Source of the DNA: CAYRGG01 sp964423745 | GTDB lineage: Bacteria; Pseudomonadota; Gammaproteobacteria; Competibacterales; Competibacteraceae | Length of the DNA stretch: 47,211 nt | Direction: 5' to 3' | Assembly (NCBI GenBank): GCA_964423745.1 | Contig: CAYRGG010000030.1 | Location: 1 to 47,211 of the forward strand | In this document: positions 8,870 through 18,400 of the stretch, piece by piece | Layout of the letters: each line of letters begins with the position of its first letter | Position numbering within the stretch: the stretch's first letter is position 1 | Translations under genes and position numbers: made by a program | Notes under the pieces: generated by a model | Databases searched by the model: none | Seen by the model: only the letters and a program-made list of their open reading frames with translations | Told to the model about the DNA's origin: nothing

Positions 8870-8900
8870 GTAGCCCGGATGAAGTGTAACGAAATCCGGG
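8870..8900. repeat. REP-like palindromic repeat, family A copy 2
   Basis: This 31-bp unit is in the same orientation as the copy at 8792, with a small number of base differences. The two copies are 47 bp apart and lie just downstream of the hypD stop codon, where such hairpins often shield mRNA 3' ends. Confidence 0.8.
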
Positions 8901-8909
8901 AAAAATCAT

Positions 8910-10052
8910 TTAATCAGTAACACTTGCAATAGACTCTTTTTCTGGTACCGGTTTCGTGCGTATCGACTCCCGCACTCCCGTAGACCACCAGATACGACAG
9001 GCCCCCTCGTCGGAGACCATACACGGACCGATGGGGGTGCGGGGTGTGCAAGCGCGACCGAAGAGGATACATTCATTGGGATAAATCTTGCCCAATACGA
9101 CCCGGGCACAATCGCAGCCTGGGGGCATTTGGCCAGCGCGTTTACGCGCTGTGTCGTTATAATCAGGCCATCGGTAACGAGCGTCATGGACGGCATAAGC
9201 AGGTTTTAAGGCAAATCCCGAAGCGGGAATGACGCCAACCCCGCGCCAGGTGGCGTCTACCACATCCATAGTTTGGTGGAGATGCTGGCGGGCCGTGGTG
9301 TTACCGCCGGGGCGAACAACTTCGGGATAACAATTGTCCAGAAAGACTTTACCTTCAAGGGTTTGCCGCAATACGGAATAGGTGGCAGCTAATAAGCTGA
9401 CCGGCGTGAACCCTGCGATGGCCGTCGCCAGACCGTGTTGCTGGACCACGAAGTCCCAGTCTTCTGGGCCCATCACGGTGGCTACATGACCCGGCGCAAT
9501 GAGGGCGTCGAAACCCGCTGTTTCAGCGGCCAACAGCATAGCTACCGCAGGCCAGGTCAGTCGACCCGATAATAAAATACTCAAATTGGCGGGCAACCCT
9601 TGAGCCATCATGGCGGCCACCGGCGCGGTCGTAGTCTCAAAACCGGCGGCGAAAAAGACTACGGAACGTTGCCTGTTGGCAGCTGCGATTTGCACCGCTT
9701 CCTGGGGCGATGCGATGGGACGAACATCAGCGCCAGCTGCGCGGGCTTGTTCAAGGGATCTTACCTGATTCTTGGAGACATTGACGGGCACCCGTAACAT
9801 ATCGCCAAACGCCAATAATATAACTCCTTCGTGCAGAGCTAATTGAATAGCCTGAAAAATGTCTTCTTCAGGGCAAATACATACCGGGCAACCCGGACCA
9901 GGTATCAGTTCGATGGATTTTGGTATTGCGCTACGAAGACCCGCCATGGAAATGGATCTTTCGTGGCCGCCACAAACGTTCATTATCTTTATTCGGTGCG
10001 GCAATGGTAGCGCATGGATGCGCGTTAACCAATCACGGGCGGAGGTAGCCAT
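8910..10052 (-). CDS. hypD: HypD, [NiFe]-hydrogenase Fe(CN)2CO assembly scaffold
   Basis: HypD is the iron-sulfur scaffold that, with HypC, assembles the Fe(CN)2CO unit. From the chosen start the protein has 380 residues, the usual size. Visible motifs are CGGHE (27-31), GPGCPVC (52-58), GFETT, and a C-terminal cysteine set (GCDCARV, NECILFGRACTP, GPCMVSDEGAC) that holds the [4Fe-4S] cluster. I prefer the ATG at 10052 because GAGG sits 9 bases upstream. The frame extends to a TTG at 10073, adding seven residues with no support. It follows hypC by 48 bp on the same strand. Confidence 0.96.
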   Translation of the reverse strand: MATSARDWLTRIHALPLPHRIKIMNVCGGHERSISMAGLRSAIPKSIELIPGPGCPVCICPEEDIFQAIQLALHEGVILLAFGDMLRVPVNVSKNQVRSLEQARAAGADVRPIASPQEAVQIAAANRQRSVVFFAAGFETTTAPVAAMMAQGLPANLSILLSGRLTWPAVAMLLAAETAGFDALIAPGHVATVMGPEDWDFVVQQHGLATAIAGFTPVSLLAATYSVLRQTLEGKVFLDNCYPEVVRPGGNTTARQHLHQTMDVVDATWRGVGVIPASGFALKPAYAVHDARYRWPDYNDTARKRAGQMPPGCDCARVVLGKIYPNECILFGRACTPRTPIGPCMVSDEGACRIWWSTGVRESIRTKPVPEKESIASVTD

Positions 10053-10100
10053 AACCTTAAACCTCGGTAACAAAGACGACTGATAGGGAATCGATCGTGT

Positions 10101-10334
10101 TTAACTTTCTTGCTCGGCAGTGAGAACTTGATCTAGTAACTCCCACATACTACGGGCTTCCTGTTCGGTAAGTTTTTGGATAGCGTAGCCTACATGCACC
10201 ATGACGTGGTCACCGACGTTGATGGGTTCGTCTTGCAGCATAAACAGACTCACCTCGCGTTGGACACCTTTAGCTTCGCACTGAGCATTAAAGCCATTAA
10301 TGGCAATAACTTGCATTGCAATACCGAGACACAT
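10101..10334 (-). CDS. hypC: HypC, hydrogenase maturation chaperone
   Basis: A 77-residue HypC/HupF-family chaperone that carries the Fe(CN)2CO group with HypD to the large subunit. The N-terminus MCLGIAMQV holds the essential Cys2; the common MCLGIP motif has Ala in place of Pro here, a conservative oddity. The central VGDHVMVHVGYAIQKL and the tail helix match the OB-like family fold. It is the first gene of the minus-strand hyp cluster. The region upstream (10335-11059) holds a perfect FNR-type site at 10587, about 253 bp from the start codon. Confidence 0.95.
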   Translation of the reverse strand: MCLGIAMQVIAINGFNAQCEAKGVQREVSLFMLQDEPINVGDHVMVHVGYAIQKLTEQEARSMWELLDQVLTAEQES

Positions 10335-10568
10335 AGTTTTTTAATAACCACCTGGATTGAAGGTTTATTTTAAAAACAATTCTTTAGCAAGTATGGCAGC
10401 TAAAACATCATTTGTTCAGGACTATTACTGCTGGTTCTAGAAAACACCGTGAACACGTCCCTGTAGACTTGATGACGACTGTCCAAACCGCCGACACTTC
10501 TTGCCAAAGCAACGCTAGTCATGATTCTTACCTGAGACATGTATTGAAGTTTATCAGGGATGTTTGCG

Positions 10569-10585
10569 GTTTGTTTTTAACAAAC
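10569..10585. promoter_or_regulatory. Inverted repeat beside the FNR-type box
   Basis: GTTTGTTTTTAACAAAC is a perfect 7-bp inverted repeat with a 3-nt centre, one base from the FNR-type site at 10587. It could be a second operator or a small hairpin. No regulator is assigned. Confidence 0.4.
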
Positions 10586-10586
10586 G

Positions 10587-10600
10587 TTGATAAAAATCAA
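10587..10600. promoter_or_regulatory. Putative FNR/Anr binding site
   Basis: TTGATAAAAATCAA matches the FNR/Anr consensus TTGAT-N4-ATCAA at all ten defined bases. It is symmetric, so it could serve either side: hypC starts 253 bp away on the minus strand, ppsA 460 bp away on the plus strand. Both flanking gene sets are of anaerobic type (hydrogenase maturation; PFOR pathway), which supports function. I found no clear -10 box at the ideal distance on either strand, so the controlled promoter is undecided. Confidence 0.65.
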
Positions 10601-11059
10601 ATTCGCTGTAAAGAAGACTTTTTTTTGTCATAAAAAAGGTGTTTAATGCGCTCCTAAATAGAAGTTCCCAGCATTTTAATGAGTACACGCTCATGATCGG
10701 TGATGGTGCAATATTAGTGTGTTTTGCACAGGTGTTAATCAAGACAGGATGCGCCTGGGTAGTACAGCCTCTTCTATTTTGCGATAAAAATCTAACTTTA
10801 TTAATTGGGTCAAGAAATTATTTTACGAATATACTTGCGTGGTATGACATTTGCTGCTTACCTTATCATGATAATGGTTCTTAATCGTTGCTAAACGATC
10901 AAGTTCAACAACCAGTAACCACGTGTAGTTACACCATAGCCCATTTGAGCCCCCTCAACCTTTGTACGTTTTGTAGTACCTTGTTAGGTCGATCCGGACC
11001 GACTATGTCGGCTGCGGGTCTTGTCCTGTTATTACCTGCCACTCGAAGGAGAGCTTTAT

Positions 11060-13462
11060 ATGCAGCAGTACAAGCACATCAAACGTTTTGTTGAACTCGG
11101 TGTCGAGGACGTACCTCAAGTAGGAGGTAAAAACTCCTCTTTGGGGGAAATGTACCGAGAGCTTTCCGAGAAGAACATCATGGTGCCCAATGGGTTTGCC
11201 ACCACAGCGGATGCTTATCGGTATTATATTGATTCCAATGGTTTATTCGACAAGATCTCTGAGGCTTTAGATAATCTGGACACCACCGATGTTGATGCGC
11301 TTGCCAAAACGGGTCATCAAATCCGCGGGTGGATTCGCAATGGAACCATTCCCCAAGATCTGGCCGATGAAATCGTTGCCGCTTATAAGGAATTGGGTGG
11401 TGACACCACTGACCGGGACGTAGCCGTGCGAAGTTCTGCGACAGCAGAGGATTTGCCCGATGCGTCTTTCGCGGGACAACAAGAAACCTATCTGAATATC
11501 CGTGGCGCCGAAAATTTACTCTACACCTGTCGGCGGGTATTTGCTTCTCTGTTTACCAACCGGGCTATTTCTTATCGTACTCACCAAGGCTTTAAACATA
11601 TGGATGTCGCCCTGTCCATCGGTGTTCAAGAGATGGTGCGCTCCGATAAAGCCAGCTCCGGGGTTATCTTTACCCTAGATACGGAATCCGGTTTCCGGGA
11701 TGCGGTGTTTATCACCGGCGCCTATGGTCTGGGTGAAAACGTGGTGCAAGGAGCGGTGGACCCTGACGAATTCTATGTGTTCAAGCCCACCTTGAAAGAT
11801 GGCTTTAAGCCCATCCTCAAGCGTCGTCGCGGTCGTAAATTGATTAAAATGATCTATGGCGATGATACGGCGGCCGGTGTGTCCACCCGTAATATCGACG
11901 TGGATGCACGGGATCAAGAACGCTTCTGCATTACCGACGACGAAGCGCTTACCCTAGCGAAATACGCGGTGACCATCGAAGAGCATTACTCCATGAAGGC
12001 CGGCAAAGCCAGACCCATGGATATCGAATGGGCGAAAGACGGCTTCGACGGTAAGCTATACATCGTACAAGCACGCCCCGAGACGGTACAGTCCGGTAAG
12101 AGCGGTATGATTCACGAGGTGTATAAGCTGGATAAGCGGGGTACTATTGTCTGCGAAGGCAAGAGTGTCGGCGCTAAAATTGCCTCGGGTACAACCCGGG
12201 TCATCGCCAGTGCCGAGAATATGAACGAAGTGAAGCCAGGGGATATCCTGGTGACCGATATGACCGACCCGGACTGGGAGCCGGTGATGAAGGTGGCTTC
12301 CGCCATCGTCACTAACCGCGGCGGACGCACCTGCCACGCGGCCATTATTTCTCGGGAGCTGGGTATTCCCGCCGTGGTGGGTTGTGGTAATGCCACTACG
12401 TTGATTGGACACGGTGAAGACGTGACCGTTTCCTGCGCCGAAGGCGACGTGGGTTATGTCTACGAAGGGTTATTACCCTTTGAAAAATCACAAATGGACT
12501 TGAGCAACATGGCTACGCCCAAGACCAAGATCATGCTGAACTTAGCTAATCCTGATATGGCGTTTGAGGTTTGCAAATTGCCCATAGAAGGGGTAGGTCT
12601 TGCGCGTCTGGAATTTATCATTGCCACCGGTATCGGCGTTCATCCCAATGCGCTTTTAAACTACGATAAGTTGGATCGCTCAGTCAGAAAACAGATTCAT
12701 GAAAAAATGGCCGGCTACCCAAGTCCGTCGGATTACTATGTGATGCGTCTAGCGGAAGGGGTGGGTACCATCGCCGCGTCGGTGTATCCCAAACCCGTTA
12801 TCGTGCGTATGAGCGATTTTAAGTCCAACGAATATGCCGCACTTCTGGGTGGTAAGGACTACGAGCCTAAGGAAGAAAATCCCATGATTGGCTTCCGGGG
12901 CGCCTATCGCTATCCCTCTGAATCCTTCTCAGAAAGCTTTGGTTTGGAATGTAAAGCCATCAAGCATGTGCGGGAAGTCATGGGTCTTGATAACGTTAAG
13001 ATCATGATTCCCTTCGTGCGTACCCTCCACGAGGCCGACGAGGTGTTGGAAATCATTGCGAAAAATGGTCTCGCCCGAGGTAGCAATGGTCTGCAAGTCA
13101 TTTGTATGTGTGAGATTCCGGCCAATGCTTTGTTAGCGGATGAGTTCTTAGAGAAATTCGACGGTTTCTCTATCGGTTCCAATGACCTGACTCAGCTGGC
13201 TTTGGGTATGGACCGGGATGCCGGCATGTCCGGTGGTGATGAGCGCAACGAAGCGGTGCTGAAGCTCATGGATATGGCCATTGAAGCCTGTAAAAAACAC
13301 AACAAATACATCGGTATTTGTGGCCAGGCGCCCTCGGACTTCCCGGAAATCACCCGCTGGTTGGTGGAGCGAGGTATCGAGTCCATGTCCCTCAACCCCG
13401 ACAGTGTGTTACCCATGACCCAGGTGGTTTTGGAGACAGAACAAAAGTTGGGCGTTAAATAA
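11060..13462 (+). CDS. ppsA: Phosphoenolpyruvate synthase (pyruvate, water dikinase)
   Basis: Converts pyruvate, ATP and water to PEP, AMP and phosphate in the cytosol. The 800-residue protein has the three-part architecture of the family. The N-terminal ATP-grasp part has GGKNSSLGEM and VAVRSSATAEDLPDASFAGQ. The swivelling domain has GGRTCHAAIISRELG with phosphohistidine His426. The C-terminal PEP/pyruvate barrel ends with EIPAN, GSNDLTQL and GICGQAPSD (Cys754). The start at 11060 is fixed by AAGGAG at 11046-11051, 8 bases upstream; an in-frame ATG at 11021 lacks such a site. It heads the plus-strand central-metabolism cluster, where it could pull pyruvate from PFOR into gluconeogenesis. A perfect hairpin follows the stop. 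Confidence 0.96.
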   Translation: MQQYKHIKRFVELGVEDVPQVGGKNSSLGEMYRELSEKNIMVPNGFATTADAYRYYIDSNGLFDKISEALDNLDTTDVDALAKTGHQIRGWIRNGTIPQDLADEIVAAYKELGGDTTDRDVAVRSSATAEDLPDASFAGQQETYLNIRGAENLLYTCRRVFASLFTNRAISYRTHQGFKHMDVALSIGVQEMVRSDKASSGVIFTLDTESGFRDAVFITGAYGLGENVVQGAVDPDEFYVFKPTLKDGFKPILKRRRGRKLIKMIYGDDTAAGVSTRNIDVDARDQERFCITDDEALTLAKYAVTIEEHYSMKAGKARPMDIEWAKDGFDGKLYIVQARPETVQSGKSGMIHEVYKLDKRGTIVCEGKSVGAKIASGTTRVIASAENMNEVKPGDILVTDMTDPDWEPVMKVASAIVTNRGGRTCHAAIISRELGIPAVVGCGNATTLIGHGEDVTVSCAEGDVGYVYEGLLPFEKSQMDLSNMATPKTKIMLNLANPDMAFEVCKLPIEGVGLARLEFIIATGIGVHPNALLNYDKLDRSVRKQIHEKMAGYPSPSDYYVMRLAEGVGTIAASVYPKPVIVRMSDFKSNEYAALLGGKDYEPKEENPMIGFRGAYRYPSESFSESFGLECKAIKHVREVMGLDNVKIMIPFVRTLHEADEVLEIIAKNGLARGSNGLQVICMCEIPANALLADEFLEKFDGFSIGSNDLTQLALGMDRDAGMSGGDERNEAVLKLMDMAIEACKKHNKYIGICGQAPSDFPEITRWLVERGIESMSLNPDSVLPMTQVVLETEQKLGVK

Positions 13463-13502
13463 ATAATCGTTAGCATTTTTTCTTTCGAAAGGTAGTTAGT
13501 AG

Positions 13503-13529
13503 TCAGGGGAGGCGGGATACCTCCCCTGA
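13503..13529 (+). terminator. Perfect 10-bp hairpin after ppsA
   Basis: TCAGGGGAGG pairs perfectly with CCTCCCCTGA around a 7-nt loop, 40 bases after the ppsA stop. No T-run follows, so it could be a Rho-assisted terminator or an mRNA-stabilising end rather than a classic intrinsic terminator. The rest of the gap to 13716 shows no gene. Confidence 0.5.
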
Positions 13530-13716
13530 TGAATCACCCAAAGTGCCAGTTACAAGATAAGCCGGAGGTTTTTTATTTTACTAGCGTGTTATCAACAACA
13601 TCGTTTAGCGAAGGACTTGATTGGAATGTTGTTTTTGAATTTGAACAGTCAGCCCCAGGTGCTTATGCCATCTATTTGTATTTACTCTCTAATTTGCCAG
13701 CGCGAGGAGAAAGCCA

Positions 13717-15351
13717 ATGACTGATAAGCCAACTGATATCGTACGTCCGTTGGACTTGACGCAGGAGAAGCGAACTGCTGGCCCGATCCGCACTCAGCGT
13801 CCCATTTATGTCGATATGTTGCCGCCATGCAATAATGCCTGTCCTGCCGGCGAGGACATTCAAGCTTGGCTGGCCCACGCCCAAGCCGGCCGGTTCGAAG
13901 AGGCATGGCAAAAGCTGGTGGAGGATAACCCCATGCCTGCTGTGCATGGACGGGTTTGTTATCACCCCTGTGAGAGCAATTGTAATCGCGCCAAATTAGA
14001 CAGTGCCGTCAGTATCCACGCGGTGGAGCGTTTCCTAGGGGATATGGCTACTGAGCAAGGCTGGAAACCGCGTTTTGCCGCGGAACCCAGCGGCAAGCGG
14101 GTGCTGATTGTCGGCGCCGGACCTAGCGGTCTTTCCGCTGCTTATCACCTGGCCCGGTTAGGGCACAGCGTGGAAATTCACGAAGCGGGTCCTCTGGCCG
14201 GAGGCATGATGCATTTTGGTATCCCCGCCTATCGTCTGCCCCGGGAAGAGCTCAATAAAGAGATCAAGCGCATTGAGGATATGGGGGTAAAAATCGTCCT
14301 CAATCATAAGGTGGACGATATCCTAGCCGAGAAAAAAGCAGGCAATTTCGATGCGGTTTTTATCGCCATCGGGGCACATCTCAGTAAAAAGGTAGATATC
14401 CCTGCCCGTGATGCAGGTAAAATGTTCGATGCGGTGAGTTTTTTACGCAGTGTTGGCCAAGGTGAAGCGCCTAAGTTAGGCCGCCGGGTTGCCGTATATG
14501 GTGCTGGAAACACTGCCATGGACGCAGCCAGGGTTGCGCAACGGTTAGGGGCCCAGGAAGCCATGGTTATTTACCGACGTACCCAAGCCGAAATGCCCGC
14601 CCACGCTTTTGAAGCCGAAGAAGCTTCCGAAGAAGGGGTTAAGATGCATTGGCTGCGTACCATCAAAGAGATGGGAGAAGGTAAAATCACCATTGAGGTC
14701 ATGGCTTTGGATGAAAATGGTCGACCCCAACCCACCGGTGAAATAGAAACTCTGGAAGCGGACTCCCTTATCCTGGCTTTAGGTCAAGAGACTGATACGG
14801 GTTTTTTGCGTCAAGTGCCTGATGTTACCCTCAAAAATGACGGTACCGTCGATGTGGATAGCAACATGATGACCGGCCATGAAGGCATTTTTGCCGGCGG
14901 GGATATGGTGCCCAGCGAGCGTACCGTCACTGTCGCAGTGGGTCATGGTAAAAAGGCCGCCCGTAACATCGATGCTTTTCTACGTGGTACACAGTATGTG
15001 AAACCACCTAAGCATGAGATAGCGTCTTTCGATAAACTCCATGTCTGGTATTTCACCGATGCGGCCCAGCGACCCCAGAGTCATTTGGAAATTGGCCAGC
15101 GCAAGATGGGCTTCCAAGAGGTGGTTGGAGGTTTAAGCCAGAAAGAAGCGTCCTATGAATCAAAACGCTGTTTATCCTGTGGCAACTGTTTTGAATGCGA
15201 CGGTTGTTATGGAGCTTGTCCAGAGGATGCAGTTATTAAACTCGGTCCGGGCAATCGCTACAAGTACGACTACTCTCTGTGTACCGGGTGCGCTGTGTGT
15301 TATGAACAGTGTCCTTGCCATGCCATCGAAATGGTGCCGGAACCAAGTTGA
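13717..15351 (+). CDS. GltD-like NAD(P)H oxidoreductase fused to a two-cluster ferredoxin domain
   Basis: A 544-residue flavoprotein. The N-terminal Fer4_20-type domain has Cys38, Cys42, Cys81, Cys85 and Cys89. A first dinucleotide fold (VGAGPSG, 132-138) should bind FAD. A second (YGAGNTAMDAARVA) should bind NAD(P)H. The last 70 residues are an 8-Fe ferredoxin-like domain with two cysteine clusters (CLSCGNCFECDGCYGACP and CTGCAVCYEQCP). The core resembles glutamate synthase small subunit and NfnB, but no GltB is nearby and PFOR follows. A likely role is electron transfer between ferredoxin and NAD(P)H, coupled to PFOR; this is inference. GAGGAGA at 13704-13710 supports the ATG. Confidence 0.88.
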   Translation: MTDKPTDIVRPLDLTQEKRTAGPIRTQRPIYVDMLPPCNNACPAGEDIQAWLAHAQAGRFEEAWQKLVEDNPMPAVHGRVCYHPCESNCNRAKLDSAVSIHAVERFLGDMATEQGWKPRFAAEPSGKRVLIVGAGPSGLSAAYHLARLGHSVEIHEAGPLAGGMMHFGIPAYRLPREELNKEIKRIEDMGVKIVLNHKVDDILAEKKAGNFDAVFIAIGAHLSKKVDIPARDAGKMFDAVSFLRSVGQGEAPKLGRRVAVYGAGNTAMDAARVAQRLGAQEAMVIYRRTQAEMPAHAFEAEEASEEGVKMHWLRTIKEMGEGKITIEVMALDENGRPQPTGEIETLEADSLILALGQETDTGFLRQVPDVTLKNDGTVDVDSNMMTGHEGIFAGGDMVPSERTVTVAVGHGKKAARNIDAFLRGTQYVKPPKHEIASFDKLHVWYFTDAAQRPQSHLEIGQRKMGFQEVVGGLSQKEASYESKRCLSCGNCFECDGCYGACPEDAVIKLGPGNRYKYDYSLCTGCAVCYEQCPCHAIEMVPEPS

Positions 15352-15374
15352 CACCGGTCAACAGATGACCGGTG
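15352..15374 (+). terminator. Perfect 9-bp hairpin between the GltD-like gene and nifJ
   Basis: CACCGGTCA and TGACCGGTG pair perfectly around a 5-nt loop, beginning at the base after the stop codon. The following ATTGAGTTTATTT is only moderately T-rich. Possible roles are partial termination or mRNA processing between co-transcribed genes. Confidence 0.45.
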
Positions 15375-15470
15375 ATTGAGTTTATTTATGGGGAAACGTG
15401 GGCAGTATTCGGTGATGCGGGTACTGCCCCTGCAAGCGCTTAATGAAAATAGTGCGCTGGAGATTTGAGA

Positions 15471-18400
15471 ATGGGTGATACACAAGTAACCACCATTGAA
15501 GCCAATGAAGCGACCGCCTATACGGCTTATCGCGTCAACGAAGTCTGTAGTATTTATCCGATTACCCCATCTTCTACGATGGCAGAGCTAGCTGATCAAT
15601 GGGCTAGCGAGGGTAAGACCAATATTTGGGGAAATATTCCTCTTGTTGCCGAAATGCAAAGCGAAGGCGGGGCTGTTGGTGCGGTTCACGGCGCTCTGCA
15701 GACCGGTGCGCTGACCACGACGTTTACGGCGTCCCAGGGTCTTATGTTGATGATCCCTAACATGTATAAGATTGCCGGTGAACTCACCTCGGCGGTTTTC
15801 CATGTGGCGGCCCGCTCCTTAGCGGCCCAGGGGTTATCCATCTTTGGGGATCATCAAGACGTCATGGCGGTGCGTTCCACCGGCTGGGCTATGTTGTCCT
15901 CAAGCTCGGTGCAACAATGTCATGATATGGCGCTGATAGCCCAGGCGGCAACCTTAGAGGCAAGGGGGCCTTTTATCCATTTTTTCGATGGCTTCCGAAC
16001 CTCCCATGAAGTCAATAAGCTAACCTTGTTGTCGGATGAGCAAATCCGCGCCATGATCGACGATGATTTGGTGCGTGCTCACCGAGCCCGAGGTTTAAAC
16101 CCCGATAACCCGTTTATGCGCGGCACCGCGCAAAATCCCGATACCTATTTCCAAGGTCGGGAGACGGTCAATCCTTTCTACGCCAAAATTCCCGGTATTG
16201 TCCAAAAAGTCATGGATAAGTTTGCCGGGTTGACAGGACGTCAATATCATCTGTGTGACTATTTTGGCTCTCAAGATGCCGAGCGGGTCATCATCATCAT
16301 GGGCTCTGGCGCCGATGTGGTCCGCGAGACGGTAGATTATTTAGAAGCCCAGGGCGAGAAGGTGGGTATTCTGCAGTTGCACCTGTTCCGGCCCTTCCCG
16401 GCTGAGCAGTTGATCAAAGCGTTACCGACTTCCGTCAAAGCCATCGCTGTGCTAGATCGCACCAAAGAACCGGGTTCCGCCGGTGAGCCCCTGTATCAGG
16501 ATGTCTTAACCGCTTTCGCGGAAAGTATGGCCGATGGTAACTTGCCCATGGCGGCCATGCCTAAGCTGATTGGTGGACGCTACGGATTATCTTCCAAAGA
16601 GTTTACCCCGGCCATGGTCAAGGCGGTTTTTGATGAGCTAAAAAGAGATAAGTCGAAAAACCATTTTACCATTGGTATTAACGACGACGTCTCCCATACC
16701 AGTTTGTTTTACGATCCTGGCTTTATGATCGAATCCGACAAAGTGGTGCGGGCCATGTTCTATGGTCTCGGTGCCGATGGTACCGTGGGCGCCAATAAGA
16801 ACAGTATTAAAATCATCGGCGAAGATCCCAACTTTTATGCCCAGGGTTACTTTGTCTATGACTCCAAAAAATCGGGTTCCCAAACGGTTTCCCATCTCCG
16901 TTTTGGCCCCGATCCCATCCGCTCCAGCTATTTGATTCAGTCGGCTAATTTTATCGCCTGTCATCAATTTAATTTTTTAGAAAAAACCGATGTCCTAGAA
17001 AATGCAGCCAACGGCGCCACGTTTTTGCTCAACAGCGTCTATGGACCGGATGAAGTTTGGGATCAATTGCCCCGTAAGGTGCAAGAGCGCATCGTCGAGA
17101 AGAAACTGTCTTTTTATGTCATCGATGGCTATAAAGTAGCTCGGGAAGCGGGCATGGGTAACCGCATCAACACGGTGATGCAAACCTGTTTCTTCGCCAT
17201 CTCCGGGGTTTTGCCAAAAGACAAGGCCATTGAAAAGATCAAAGGTGCTATCAAAAAGACCTATATGAAAAAAGGCGAGGAAGTGGTGCAAAAGAACTTC
17301 CAAGCTGTGGACCAAACTCTCGCCAATTTGTATCAGGTAGATGTGCCTAGCCGTGTCACCAGCAAGCGCGAGATGCCGCCAGCGGTGCCCGCGCAAGCCC
17401 CAGAATTTGTGCAGAATGTGACGGCCATGATGATGGCGGGCAAAGGCGAACAACTGCCGGTCAGTGCGCTGCCTGTGGATGGCACCTATCCCACCGGTAC
17501 CACTCGCTGGGAGAAACGCAATGTCTCCCAGTTTGTCCCGATTTGGGAACCGGAAATCTGTATCCAGTGCGGCAACTGTAGTTTTGTCTGTCCCCACAGT
17601 GTGATTCGCGCTAAATTCTACGACGAGGCTAAACTAGAATCAGCTCCTCAAGCGTTTAAAACTGCGCCCATCGATGCCCGTGGATTCCCGGATACCCGCT
17701 ATACCTTGCAAGTATTGGTGGAAGACTGTACCGGTTGTGGTTTGTGCGTACAGGTGTGTCCGGCCAAGAGCAAAGAAGAAAGCGGTAAAAAAGCCATCAA
17801 CATGGGCGCTAAGGCCCCTATTTTGGAAGCTGAACGAGAAAACATCAATTTCTTTGAAAAATTGCCGGTCAACAACCGCTCCCGGGTGGATTTCTCCACG
17901 GTACGTGGGGCGCAATTTCTGCAACCCTTGTTCGAATTCCCTGGCTCCTGTGCTGGTTGTGGTGAAACTCCCTATCTCAAACTATTATCGCAACTGTTTG
18001 GGGATCGTTTGCTGGTTGCCAATGCGACAGGCTGTTCCTCTATTTATGGGGGTAATTTGCCCACCACGCCTTGGGCCATCAACGAAGAAGGTCGCGGTCC
18101 TGCTTGGTCGAACTCGTTGTTCGAGGATAATGCTGAGTTTGGTTTTGGTTTTCGCCTCACTGCGGATCATCATCTGGCCATGGCGCAACAGTTGGCTACG
18201 CAACTTAAAGGCGAGTTAGGCACTGAGTTGGTGGAAGAGATTCTCACCGCTCCGCAGACTTTTGAGTCGGAGCTTCGTACCCAGCGGGAACGGGTGGCGG
18301 AGCTTAAGGTCCGTCTGATGAAAATGGATTCGGAGAAGGCTAAAGATCTGTTATCGGTAGTGGATCATTTGGTGCGGCGTAGCGTCTGGATCGTGGGAGG

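Larger units (their letters stand above)
10335..11059. promoter_or_regulatory. 725-bp divergent regulatory region between hypC and ppsA
   Basis: No convincing gene is seen. The short frames here, including an 81-codon one from 10639, lack family features. The region is AT-rich in the middle and carries several dyads. These are a perfect FNR-type box (10587-10600), a 7-bp inverted repeat with TTT centre (10569-10585), ATGAG/CTCAT around 10679-10694 and the 12-bp palindrome TTATCATGATAA (10863-10874). Near the ppsA start there is CCGAC/GTCGG around 11000. Size and content suggest separate promoters for hyp and ppsA, each with a long leader. Confidence 0.6.

Noticed and set aside
10451..10505. 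Possible degenerate dispersed repeat (GTCCCTGTAGACTTGATGAC region)
   Set aside because: It recalls repeats in other gammaproteobacteria, but no second copy was found in the window and the arms do not pair well.
10639..10884. 81-codon frame in the hypC-ppsA gap
   Set aside because: There is no ribosome site and no family-like segment, and the region is full of regulatory dyads.
13616..13629. TTGATTGGAATGTT as a second FNR-type site before the GltD-like gene
   Set aside because: Only the left half-site is perfect; the right half matches at two of five bases.
16995..17597. 200-codon minus-strand frame inside nifJ
   Set aside because: It is a His-rich shadow of the PFOR coding sequence with no independent support.
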